From ZC4RG17 sp036380875 (lineage in GTDB: Bacteria > Actinomycetota > Acidimicrobiia > Spongiisociales > ZC4RG35): DNA of 64,000 nt. The stretch covers positions 1 through 64,000 of the forward strand of contig DASVDX010000001.1 of assembly GCA_036380875.1 (NCBI GenBank), read 5' to 3'. Below are positions 33,204 through 41,264 of this stretch, in pieces. A program made the position numbers and the translations under genes. Every line of letters starts with the position of its first letter. Within the stretch, counting starts at the first letter, position 1. Below the pieces are notes generated by a model. That model searched no databases, had not been told where the DNA came from, and saw only the letters and a list, made by a program, of their open reading frames with translations.

Positions 33204-33598
33204 CCGTCGTACGCCCGGCCGAAATCACATATCGGCAACTGCCTGGTCGCCGCAGCGCCGATCCGTTCACCGCCGCCGCCGCCGCCGGCGGCGAATCGGT
33301 GGTGCGGCAGGTCACGATCGAGCCGGGCGTCAGACGTACCCCGCATCGTCACCCCCACAGCGAAGAGGTCACCTACGTGGTGTCGGGTCGGGGGAAGCTG
33401 TGGCTCGATGGGACCTACCACACCGTCGAGGCCGGAACCTGGGTTCGCGTGCCGGCAGGCGTGCCCCATGCCACGCTGGCCGATCCGGGTGACCAACTGC
33501 TACTCGTGTGCTTCTTCCCGTACCCAACGTTCGAAGACAACATCGAGGAGCTCGACACGATCCTCGTGACCCCAGACCAGGAGGAACCAGATGGATGA
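33200..33598 (+). CDS. cupin-domain protein
   Basis: This 132-aa cupin has the full canonical metal set: HRHPHSEEVTYVVSG in motif 1 (His, His, Glu) and GTWVRVPAGVPHATL in motif 2 (His). It starts at a GTG overlapping the creatininase-like stop and ends 8 bp inside the Gfo/Idh gene. It resembles quercetinase- and oxalate-type small cupins and could bind iron or manganese. It is one of four cupins in the window, each in a different operon. Confidence 0.88.
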   Translation: MTVVRPAEITYRQLPGRRSADPFTAAAAAGGESVVRQVTIEPGVRRTPHRHPHSEEVTYVVSGRGKLWLDGTYHTVEAGTWVRVPAGVPHATLADPGDQLLLVCFFPYPTFEDNIEELDTILVTPDQEEPDG

Positions 33599-34649
33599 AC
33601 CGGTGAGGTTGGCGTCGATCGGTCTCGGCAGGTGGGCCAGAGTGCTGGCGCGCGGTGCCCAGCGGGGATCGGTGATCCAACTAGTGAACTGCTTCTCGCG
33701 ATCGGAGGAGAAGCGCGCCGCCTTCCAAGCCGAGTTCGGGATTCCTCGAGCCTCTTCCACGCTCGACGAACTGCTCTCTGATCCCGAGGTCGAGGGGGTC
33801 CTCGTCACGACCCCCAACGACACCCACAAAGACGTGATCCTCCAGTGCCTCGACGCCGGCAAAGCCGTCTACACCGACAAGCCGATCGCCCACACGATGG
33901 AAGACGCCGGCGTGATCGCCCGCGCCGTTGCCGCCTCCGGCCTGCCCTTCGCCGTCGGCCACAGCGCCCGGCGTCTCGGTGGTCACCGGGTCATGAAGCA
34001 GTGGATCGACGAGGGCCGGATAGGACAGGTGTCTCTGGCCGAGGCGAACTTCTCGAACGAACGAGGCCTCGAGTTGACCCCCGAGACGTGGCGTTGGTAC
34101 GCAGACAAGAGCCCGGGCGGCGCCCTCATCCAATTGGGCGTCCACCATGCCGACACGCTCCAGTACATGCTGGGGCCGGTGGCGGCGGTGTCGAGCCATG
34201 CCCGGAGGCTCTACACCAAAGCCGAGGTGCCGGACGCCATCATGACGATCCTCGAATTCGAGTCGGGCCCTCTCGGTTACATCGGAACCGGCTGGGCTTC
34301 CCCCGGTGTCTACCAGCTGAGGCTGCAGGGGACCGAGGGAAACCTCTTCTACGACCTCGACTTCAACAACTGGGACGAGTCCCATCTGGTCGACGACATG
34401 AGCACTCTCGTCTCCCAGGCGTACCGGGAGTCGGTGCGTCCTCCAGTCGAGATCCCGCACACCGACATGTTCCGCGAGCAACTCGAGGAATTCGCCCTCG
34501 CCATCCGCGGGCAGGCCGAGATCGAGGTCGGGGCGCTGGAGGCGGTGCGGGCCCTCGCTGTGGTCCATGCCGCCCTCGAGTCGTCCCGCCGCAACGGTCA
34601 GGCCGTCGAAGTGGCGCCGATGGTGGAGCTCGCAGGCGCCTCGACGTGA
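33591..34649 (+). CDS. Gfo/Idh/MocA family oxidoreductase
   Basis: The 352-aa dehydrogenase has the motif LASIGLGRWARVLA at the N-terminus. The family EKP motif is changed to DKP in AVYTDKPIAHT, and GVHHADTLQYMLG fits the substrate-domain helix. It resembles the Gfo/Idh protein at 15676-16665 (WRWYADKSPGGALIQLG against WRWDAGQSPLGSMTSLA). Its gene overlaps the cupin by 8 bp and is followed by the CocE/NonD hydrolase. Likely a sugar- or diol-type dehydrogenase; substrate open. Confidence 0.88.
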   Translation: MDEPVRLASIGLGRWARVLARGAQRGSVIQLVNCFSRSEEKRAAFQAEFGIPRASSTLDELLSDPEVEGVLVTTPNDTHKDVILQCLDAGKAVYTDKPIAHTMEDAGVIARAVAASGLPFAVGHSARRLGGHRVMKQWIDEGRIGQVSLAEANFSNERGLELTPETWRWYADKSPGGALIQLGVHHADTLQYMLGPVAAVSSHARRLYTKAEVPDAIMTILEFESGPLGYIGTGWASPGVYQLRLQGTEGNLFYDLDFNNWDESHLVDDMSTLVSQAYRESVRPPVEIPHTDMFREQLEEFALAIRGQAEIEVGALEAVRALAVVHAALESSRRNGQAVEVAPMVELAGAST

Positions 34650-34662
34650 TGATGGGGTCGGC

Positions 34663-36432
34663 ATGACGTCGGCGGAGGACGCGCTCACCTTCACGCGCTA
34701 CTCCGAAGGGATGCGCATCGACTACCAGGTCCCCGTGCCGATGCGCGACGGCGCCGTCCTCCGCGCCGACGTCTTCCGCCCGCCGGAAGAGGGCCGATAT
34801 CCGGTGATCCTGTCTCACGGCGTCTATGCCAAGGGGTTGCCCTTCAACGGCCCCATCTACCGGATGCAGTGGGAGAAACTCATAGAAAAAGATCCCACGG
34901 TCCTCGAAGGCTCGACCAACAAGCACCAGGCCTGGGAGGTGACCGACCCCGAACGGTGGGTCCCCGAGGGTTACGTCGTCGTCCGGGTCGACTCACGCGG
35001 CGCCGGATGGTCTCCCGGGGTGTTGTGGCCCCGCAACCCGCAGGAGTACGACGACATCCACGACTCGGTGGAATGGGCCGGGACCCAGGAGTGGAGCAAC
35101 GGCCGGGTCGGCATCCTGGGAATCTCTTACTACGCGGTGATGGGATGGGCCGCAGCCGCCCGCCGGCCCCCACATCTCGCCGCTCTCATCGCCTGGGAGG
35201 GCTTCACCGACCCCTACCGCGACGCCTACTACCACGGCGGCATCCTCAGTGAGTTCACCAAACGGTGGCAGGAGCGCCAGATCGATCCCATCCAATATGG
35301 CCAGGGCGATCGCGCCCCAGAGAACCCCAACACCGGCCAGTCGGTCGCCGGGCCCGTCACTCTCCCGGAGGAGGAACTCGCAGCCAACCGGATCGAATCC
35401 TTCCCCGAGATCAAGGCGCACCCCCTGTGTGACGAGTGGCACCTGGAGAGAACGATCGACCTGTCCCGCGTCGAGGTGCCGCTGCTCTCGGCGGCAAACT
35501 GGGGCGGCCAGGGGATCCACCCGCGCGGCAACTTCAACGGCTTCCTGGAAGCCGCCTCCTCACAGAAGTGGCTGGAAGCCCACGGTGACACCCACTGGAC
35601 GCACTTCTACTCCGCATATGGCCGGAATCTCCAGAAGCGCTTCTTCGACCACTTCCTCGAGGGAGAGGACAACGGCTGGGACGAGACGCCACATGTCCAA
35701 CTCAACATCCGCTATCCCGGTGAGAAGTTCGTGTGGAGAGGCGAGGACGAGTGGCCGCTGGCCCGGACGCGCTGGACGGAATTCCACCTGCACCCCGACG
35801 GGCTCCTCACGCCCTATCCGGCCCCCGCTGCCGGCGCCTCGACCTATCAGGCGCTGGGTGAGGGGCTCCACTTCACCACACTCCCGTTCGAGGAAGAGAC
35901 GGAGATCACCGGGCCACTGTCGGCCACCCTGTGGATCTCGTCATCGACGACCGATGCCGATCTGTTCCTGATCGTCCAACTGTTCGACCCTGACGGCAAC
36001 GAGGTGACGTTCGAGGGCTCTACCGACCCGAACACGCCGATCGCCAACGGGTGGCTGCGGGCCTCCCACCGCGCCCTGGTCCCCGAGAAGTCCCAGCCGT
36101 GGCGTCCGTTCCATCCCCACGATCGGGTCGAGCCGCTGGAGCCGGGCCAGATCTACCGCCTCGACATCGAGATCGTCCCCACTTGCATCGTCGTGCCGGT
36201 CGGCTACCGGCTCGCTCTCTGGGTGAGAGGCCGTGACTACGAGTACCGCGGGCCGCTGGACGAATACGGCGAGCAGTTCTACTACGCCACCCGGGGCACG
36301 GGCGGCATGACCCACACCGATCCCGACAACCGTCCAACGGAGATCTTCGGCGGCGACGTGACGGTTCACGTCGGCCCCGACCACCCATCGCATCTCCTGG
36401 TTCCCGTAATCCCTCCCAAGGAGGAGACATGA
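34663..36432 (+). CDS. CocE/NonD family serine hydrolase
   Basis: The 589-aa enzyme resembles cocaine esterase and X-Pro dipeptidyl-peptidase-type acylases. It opens with VPMRDGAVLRADVFRPPEEGRYPVILSHG, has the nucleophile motif LGISYYAVMGW (consensus GxSYxG, Ser expected) and a C-terminal jelly-roll domain (ITGPLSATLWISSSTTDADLFLIV, then GYRLALWVRG). It cleaves esters or amides, with no signal peptide visible. The ATG at 34663 is preceded by GGGG. It overlaps the next gene by 4 bp (ATGA). A role in amide or ester release before ring oxidation is plausible. Confidence 0.88.
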   Translation: MTSAEDALTFTRYSEGMRIDYQVPVPMRDGAVLRADVFRPPEEGRYPVILSHGVYAKGLPFNGPIYRMQWEKLIEKDPTVLEGSTNKHQAWEVTDPERWVPEGYVVVRVDSRGAGWSPGVLWPRNPQEYDDIHDSVEWAGTQEWSNGRVGILGISYYAVMGWAAAARRPPHLAALIAWEGFTDPYRDAYYHGGILSEFTKRWQERQIDPIQYGQGDRAPENPNTGQSVAGPVTLPEEELAANRIESFPEIKAHPLCDEWHLERTIDLSRVEVPLLSAANWGGQGIHPRGNFNGFLEAASSQKWLEAHGDTHWTHFYSAYGRNLQKRFFDHFLEGEDNGWDETPHVQLNIRYPGEKFVWRGEDEWPLARTRWTEFHLHPDGLLTPYPAPAAGASTYQALGEGLHFTTLPFEEETEITGPLSATLWISSSTTDADLFLIVQLFDPDGNEVTFEGSTDPNTPIANGWLRASHRALVPEKSQPWRPFHPHDRVEPLEPGQIYRLDIEIVPTCIVVPVGYRLALWVRGRDYEYRGPLDEYGEQFYYATRGTGGMTHTDPDNRPTEIFGGDVTVHVGPDHPSHLLVPVIPPKEET

Positions 36433-38015
36433 CCCAATCAGCCGACTTCGTCATCGCCGGCGGAGGCCACAACAGCCTGATCACCGCCGCCTACCTCGCC
36501 CGAGCCGGGTACGAGGTCATCGTGCTCGACGCCCGCGATGAAGTAGGAGGAGGAGCAGCCACCGAAGAGGTCCTCCTCCCCGGGTTCGGGTTCGACACCT
36601 GCTCGACCGGACACACCCTGATCCAGGTCAACCCACTCCTCACCCGCGACGAATTGGGCCTGCTCTCGGAGTACGGGCTGGAGTACGTCTATCCCGACCC
36701 GGTCGCCCACGTCGTGTTCCCCGACGGCGAGCACTACACGATGTGGCTCGACCTCGACGAGACGCTCGCGGAGTTGAGTCGCTTCTCCAAGCGGGACGCC
36801 GATGCCTACCGGCAGATGCTCGACGAATTCGACGCCGTCAAGGGCATCTACGGGCAGTACCGGTTCACGCCGATCGGCTACGGCCCCTCACTCGACGACG
36901 CTCTCGCCAACCACCCGGACGGCACCAAGTGGCGGCGGCGCAATGTGATGTCGGCGTGGGAGATCATCCGCAAGGAGTTCGAGAGCCGCCACGTCCAGGC
37001 CTTCATGTCCTGGATGGCGTTCCAGACGTTCCAGCCGCTCGACTCGCCAGGATCCGGATATCTCGCATATTCGATCGTCGGAGGGCGCCAGCAGCGGAGT
37101 TGGACCATCCCCATCGGGGGGTCGGGGAGCCTGACGCGGGCGCTGGCGGCTGCGATCGAGGACCAGGGGGGCACGATCGTCACCAAGACGCTGGTGACCG
37201 GTCTCATCATCGAAGGTGGCCGCTGCGTAGGTGTGGAAACCGCCGACGGCGAGCAGTATCGAGCCCGCCTGGGCGTCGTCTCCTCGATCCACATCAAGCG
37301 CCTCGTCGAGATGGCTCCGTCCGACTCGTGGGGCGAGGGCTTCCTCTACGGAGTGGACACGTTCGACGAAGGCCTGTCGGCGTTCGCCGCCTACTACGCC
37401 ACCACCGAGGCTCCGCTCTACGAGACGACCAGCCGCGGTCCTGTGCCGGTCGTATCGGCGGGTGCCGCCGCCTGGCCGGAGGACTTCATGGAGTTCGCCC
37501 GCGGTCTGCGCCGCGGCGCCCTGCATCGTCCCGGAACCTTCCTGCTCTTCGCCACCCCGAGCGTCGTCGACCCGAGCCGGGCACCCGAGGGTCACCACAC
37601 GCTGAAGATCCTGAGCATGGCCCCCTACGAGTCACCGGAGGAGTTCGGCGACTGGGAAACCGGCAAGGAACTACTCGCCCGTGAGCACCTGGAGGTCCTC
37701 CAGAAGGCGGCGCCCAACCTCACCGACGACAAGATCCTCGCCCACAAGGTGAAGAGCCCGGTGGACGTGGAAGCGAGCAACCCGCACATGTGGCGCGGCA
37801 CCATCCACGGAGGGGATCGAGGACTGGCCTATGGAGGGGCGCAGCGGCCAGTCCCGGGTTGGGCACAACATCGCATGCCCATCGAGGGCCTCTACCAGAC
37901 CGGGGCGACGACCCACCCGGGCGGGTCCATAACCGGTGGGCCGGGTCGCAACGCCGCGGTCGTGATCCTCGACGATCTGGGCCGCAGCATCGACGAGGTC
38001 GTCGCCCATCGGTGA
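36429..38015 (+). CDS. FAD-dependent oxidoreductase (phytoene-desaturase-like)
   Basis: This 528-aa NAD(P)/FAD-dependent oxidoreductase has the Rossmann motif FVIAGGGHNSLITAAYLARAG, followed by DARDEVGGGAATEE, and a C-terminal GSITGGPGRNAAVVILDDLG region that closes the FAD site. It belongs to the desaturase/amine-oxidase-like superfamily, often called phytoene dehydrogenase-like, but most members of this subgroup are not carotenoid enzymes. It is the last gene of the six-gene operon starting at 31465. The substrate is unknown. Confidence 0.86.
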   Translation: MTQSADFVIAGGGHNSLITAAYLARAGYEVIVLDARDEVGGGAATEEVLLPGFGFDTCSTGHTLIQVNPLLTRDELGLLSEYGLEYVYPDPVAHVVFPDGEHYTMWLDLDETLAELSRFSKRDADAYRQMLDEFDAVKGIYGQYRFTPIGYGPSLDDALANHPDGTKWRRRNVMSAWEIIRKEFESRHVQAFMSWMAFQTFQPLDSPGSGYLAYSIVGGRQQRSWTIPIGGSGSLTRALAAAIEDQGGTIVTKTLVTGLIIEGGRCVGVETADGEQYRARLGVVSSIHIKRLVEMAPSDSWGEGFLYGVDTFDEGLSAFAAYYATTEAPLYETTSRGPVPVVSAGAAAWPEDFMEFARGLRRGALHRPGTFLLFATPSVVDPSRAPEGHHTLKILSMAPYESPEEFGDWETGKELLAREHLEVLQKAAPNLTDDKILAHKVKSPVDVEASNPHMWRGTIHGGDRGLAYGGAQRPVPGWAQHRMPIEGLYQTGATTHPGGSITGGPGRNAAVVILDDLGRSIDEVVAHR

Positions 38016-38039
38016 CTTCTCAGCGGTTCCGCCGGTCTC

Positions 38040-38051
38040 GCAATCGATTTC
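38040..38051. promoter_or_regulatory. LacI-type operator candidate (GCAATCGATTTC)
   Basis: A near-palindrome with one arm altered lies 37 bp before the start of the DHPON-hydrolase-like gene, in the gap after the preceding operon. Confidence 0.5.
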
Positions 38052-38087
38052 GCAGCTAGGCTCCGTGCCAGGCACAGAGGAGGAAGG

Positions 38088-39224
38088 GTGACGACCAAAG
38101 AACTCGGATTCGCTCCCAACGAAGATCCGTTCGTAGTGGTGCACGGCGGCTTCTATCGCCGTTGGCTCTCCATGATCGAGGACCTCTCCGAGTTGGAGGG
38201 GGCCGTCTCCAGACTCGAAGGAACCACCGAGGACAAGTGGGTGCCGGTCTGGCGAGAACTCGGGCAAAACCACGAGACGGAGGGTGACAGATTCGAGGAG
38301 GCCGGCGACTTCGCGGCCGCCCGGCGTGCCTACCTCCAGGCCAAGACCTACTACGCCATCGCCCGGTTCCCTGGCGAGATCACCGACCTCAAGCGGGAGG
38401 TGAGCGCCGACTGTGCCCGGGCCTATCTCAAGGCCTGCGCCCACCTCGACCCGCCAATGGAAGTGGTCGACTTCGAACATCAGGGAAAGACGATCCGCGC
38501 CCACTTCCGCGCCCCGGTCTCCGACACGCCCGTCCCCGCGGTCCTCATCATGTGCGGCGCCGACGTCTTCAAGGAAGACCGAGGCTGGGCCCAGGACATG
38601 TGCATGGAGAACGGCCTGGCTTCGCTGGTGATGGACGGTCCGGGCACGGGAGAGAACCCCTTCCCGTGGGCACCCGAGTCGGTGACGGCCTGGGAGGCGG
38701 CCATCGACTACTTGGCGTCGCGCCCCGAGGTCGACGCCGACAGGATCGGAGCGTTCGGGATCAGCCGCGGCGGCTACTCGGTCATGCAACTGGCCGGGAC
38801 CGCTCCCGAGAAGGTGAAGGCGGTGGTGGCGATCGCCGGACACCCCTTTGGATACGTCATGCCCGACGACGAGTTGGAGGAGTTCGTTCGGGTCAGGAAC
38901 GAGAGGGCCACATGGCGGTTCGGCGGCCCCGACGATCCGCCGTCGTTCCCGTCCACCTCGGTCGAAAAGGAGCGAGAGGACTTCTCCCGTTGGGCGCTCT
39001 CCGAGCAGGGGATTCTCGACAACATCACCATGCCGGTGCTGATGATCAACGGCAAGCTGGATCACCTGGCGCCGATCGGCAACATCTACTTCATGCTCGA
39101 GACCGGACCGGCGACGGGGAAGGAGGCGCGCGTCTATCCCGACGCCGGCCACTGCGCGTTCAAGTACTTCGATCATTGGGCGCCCGCCACGTTCCGCTGG
39201 TTCGCCGAGAAGCTCCGGGCATGA
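38088..39224 (+). CDS. 2,6-dihydroxypseudooxynicotine hydrolase/FrsA-like alpha/beta hydrolase
   Basis: The 378-aa protein has an N-terminal helical domain (about residues 1-130, with RFEEAGDFAAARRAYLQAKTYY) and an alpha/beta hydrolase domain. The nucleophile elbow is AFGISRGGY (Ser226), with Asp325 in NGKLDHLAP and His355 in PDAGHCAFK. This layout matches the C-C bond hydrolase of nicotine breakdown and the related FrsA/UmyA group. The ring it might open here is unknown. The GTG at 38088 has a strong GAGGAGGAAGG upstream. It overlaps the selenoprotein gene by 4 bp, suggesting they act together. Confidence 0.87.
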   Translation: MTTKELGFAPNEDPFVVVHGGFYRRWLSMIEDLSELEGAVSRLEGTTEDKWVPVWRELGQNHETEGDRFEEAGDFAAARRAYLQAKTYYAIARFPGEITDLKREVSADCARAYLKACAHLDPPMEVVDFEHQGKTIRAHFRAPVSDTPVPAVLIMCGADVFKEDRGWAQDMCMENGLASLVMDGPGTGENPFPWAPESVTAWEAAIDYLASRPEVDADRIGAFGISRGGYSVMQLAGTAPEKVKAVVAIAGHPFGYVMPDDELEEFVRVRNERATWRFGGPDDPPSFPSTSVEKEREDFSRWALSEQGILDNITMPVLMINGKLDHLAPIGNIYFMLETGPATGKEARVYPDAGHCAFKYFDHWAPATFRWFAEKLRA

Positions 39225-40009
39225 CCGCGCTGCCCGGAACTCGGCTGAGCGCGGGGGCCTACTTCGCCAAATACGAGCAGTGGCTCGACCAGATCGCCCG
39301 CAATCACCACGCAAGAAATCCGCGCGAACCGCAGCGGCAGGCCTTCACGCCCCTTCGTCGTCCGCTGGCCGAGGCGAGGGTTGCTCTCGTCAGCACCGCT
39401 GGAGTCCATCTGGACGATCAGCAGCCTTTCCACGTCGAGACCGTTGCCGGGGATCCGACTTTCCGCTTGATCCCCGATGACATCGACGTCACGCGGCTGC
39501 GCTTCAGGCACACTCACTACGACACCACTTCCGCCGAACGGGACCCAAACGTGGTGTTCCCCCTGGATCGTCTGCATGAGGCGGTCGCGAGCGGGCGGGT
39601 GGGGTCGTCCTCACCCATCCACATCGGCCTCATGGGATTCAATCCCGATCCGGTACCCATCGTCGAGGAGACGGCTCCCGCGGTGGCAGACGTACTGGAG
39701 GATGCGCAAGCAGATGTCGTGGCGCTCGTCCCCGGTTGACCGATGTGTCACCGGTCGGTCGGACTGGTCCAGGCGGAGCTAGAGGGGCGGGGGATGTCCA
39801 CAGTCAGCGTGTGCCTTCGTCCCGAGATCACGCTGGCCATGAAGGCACCGCGTGCCGCGTACGTGCGCTTCCCCTTGGGCAACCCGCTCGGCGAGGCAGG
39901 ACGTCCCGACCAGCAGTCACGGATTCTCGAGGATCTCTTCTGCCTGCTCGAGGCCGCAGAGGAGCCGACTGTGATCGAACTTCCGTATCGGTGGAGGCGC
40001 TGGTTGTGA
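39221..40009 (+). CDS. GrdB/PrdB-type selenoprotein with in-frame TGA
   Basis: A single frame of 263 codons, including the stop, encodes a 262-aa protein of the glycine/sarcosine/betaine/D-proline reductase selenoprotein B family. It is interrupted by TGA at codon 173 (39737-39739). Before the TGA it has VALVSTAGVHLDDQQPFHVE, HTHYDTTSAERDPNVVFPLDRL and HIGLMGFNPDPVP. After it the family sequence continues as PMCHRSVGLVQAELEGRG, ITLAMKAPRAAYVRFPLGNP and a normal end. The motif becomes G-U-P-M-C-H, like the redox U/C motif of PrdB relatives. A SECIS-like hairpin follows (39750-39768). No sel genes are in the window. The ATG overlaps the upstream stop (ATGA). Automated callers would split it at 39739. 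Confidence 0.85.
39750..39768 (+). promoter_or_regulatory. bacterial SECIS-like hairpin
   Basis: Ten bases after the TGA, ACCGGTC and GACTGGT pair over 7 bp (one G-U) around a 5-nt loop GGTCG. The SelB-binding loop of E. coli fdhF has GGUC at the same place, so size, spacing and loop all fit a bacterial SECIS. Confidence 0.75.
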
Positions 40010-40290
40010 AGCCTCACGAGGTGATGGCCGCCAGGACTCGAGAACTGGAAGATGCCTTCTACGGGCTTCTCGACGTCTGTGATCGCTACCGACGGGCCGC
40101 CGAAGAGCTCCTCGCCGCCGAACGTGAATCCACCGATCCACGTCCACAGTTGATCCACCGCCTGGAGCAACTCCTGACGCGGATCGGGCGCATCATCCAG
40201 ATCCTCGAGGACGATGCGCTCACGGAGATGCTTCCGATCCTCGATCGCCTCTTTGCTCTCGAGAGAGCGGAGCCGGGGATCGACATCTAG
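40006..40290 (+). CDS. small helical protein downstream of the selenoprotein
   Basis: A 94-aa frame starts at a GTG that overlaps the selenoprotein stop (GTGA). The sequence is charged and helical (RELEDAFYGLLDVCDRYRRAAEELLAAERE, then LIHRLEQLLTRIGRIIQILE), with no recognised domain. The stop CTAG is shared with the convergent DHDPS-like gene. Coupling to the selenoprotein suggests an accessory subunit, but it could also be an incidental open frame. I know of no named family. Confidence 0.6.
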   Translation: MKPHEVMAARTRELEDAFYGLLDVCDRYRRAAEELLAAERESTDPRPQLIHRLEQLLTRIGRIIQILEDDALTEMLPILDRLFALERAEPGIDI

Positions 40291-41264
40291 ATGGAGTCGA
40301 GGAGGCCGAGCCGATCCAGGTCGGCGGCCAGTTCTTCTCGCTCGCGGTCGCTGAGCGGGACGAGGGGCGGTCGGACCGGCCCTTGAGGTAGGCCCATCAG
40401 CTCCAGCCATGTCTTGAGCTGGGCGATGGGAATGGCGCCCGAGCCCTGGGCTAGCCAGGGCTGGCGCATCCACTTCTCGAATGCTTCCCGTTCGCCCTCC
40501 AGGGAGGCGTGGATCTCCCATGCCTCGTCGAGGCGGCCTTCATCGGCCGCCCGTGTGTAGTCGACGATCGGTTTCCGCTCGGGCGTTTGGAACATCGCCA
40601 GCGCGGGTGTCGACATCAGCGCCTGGAACCCGTGGCCGAGATGAAGGCCCAGCCACTGCTCTTCGGCGGCGTCACACACCACGATCCGGTCACCGACCCG
40701 GGCGTGTAGGGCTGCCACCTGCTCGGCCGGCTTGGGGTTCTTGATGCCGCACACCGTGTCGAGGTCCGCCAGCTCATCGATCAACTCCGGGCTGATCGAA
40801 TAGCCCGAATAGGCCGTGTTGAAGAGGAACAGAGGGACCGACGACTCGCCCGCCAGGCGCCGATACCAGTTGCGAACGAGGTCGTCGGAGGGGCGGATCG
40901 GGAAGTACGGGTTGAGGGCGATGACGAAGTCGGCCCCGATCTGTTCGGCGTGGCGGCTCAGGGCGGCAGAGTCGGCGTAGACGTGATGCCCGATGTGGGG
41001 CATGATCGGCACCCGGCCCGAGGCGGCGTCGACCACGAGCTGATGGACGAGAAAACGCTCTTCAAGAGTCAGCGCCCAGAACTCACCCATGATCCCGCCA
41101 CAGAAGATCCCGTCGACGCCGAGGCCTTCGATGTAGTACTCGACGGCCGATTTCAGAGCCGGTTCGTCCACGGCTCCATCGGCCGTGAAGGGGGTGGGGA
41201 TGGCGATCCACAGCCCGGTCACCTTTTCGAAAGCGGCTTGCTTGGCGGGGCTGAGCGTGGTCAT
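40287..41264 (-). CDS. dihydrodipicolinate synthase (DapA) superfamily protein
   Basis: The 325-aa TIM-barrel protein begins VTGLWIAIPTPFTADGAVDE, carries GVDGIFCGGIMGEFWALTLEE in the substrate-carboxylate region and the Schiff-base Lys in VCGIKNPKPAEQ. The catalytic Tyr of DapA is replaced in LFLFNTAYSGYSIS. It is thus a catabolic aldolase or hydratase-aldolase of the family, not lysine biosynthesis. It differs from the DapA-like protein at 6574-7587. The ATG overlaps the acyl-CoA dehydrogenase stop (ATGA), so the two are cotranscribed. Confidence 0.87.
   Translation of the reverse strand: MTTLSPAKQAAFEKVTGLWIAIPTPFTADGAVDEPALKSAVEYYIEGLGVDGIFCGGIMGEFWALTLEERFLVHQLVVDAASGRVPIMPHIGHHVYADSAALSRHAEQIGADFVIALNPYFPIRPSDDLVRNWYRRLAGESSVPLFLFNTAYSGYSISPELIDELADLDTVCGIKNPKPAEQVAALHARVGDRIVVCDAAEEQWLGLHLGHGFQALMSTPALAMFQTPERKPIVDYTRAADEGRLDEAWEIHASLEGEREAFEKWMRQPWLAQGSGAIPIAQLKTWLELMGLPQGPVRPPLVPLSDREREELAADLDRLGLLDSI

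Noticed and set aside
39737..39739. TGA as a nonsense mutation making the gene a pseudogene with a second short gene behind it
   Set aside because: Family-like sequence continues in the same frame, no frameshift is needed, and a SECIS-like hairpin follows at the right distance.
38088..40290. Assigning the cluster to nicotine degradation
   Set aside because: Only single enzyme families recall that pathway; the matching MAO, MABO and nicotine-dehydrogenase genes are absent, so I kept the name descriptive.
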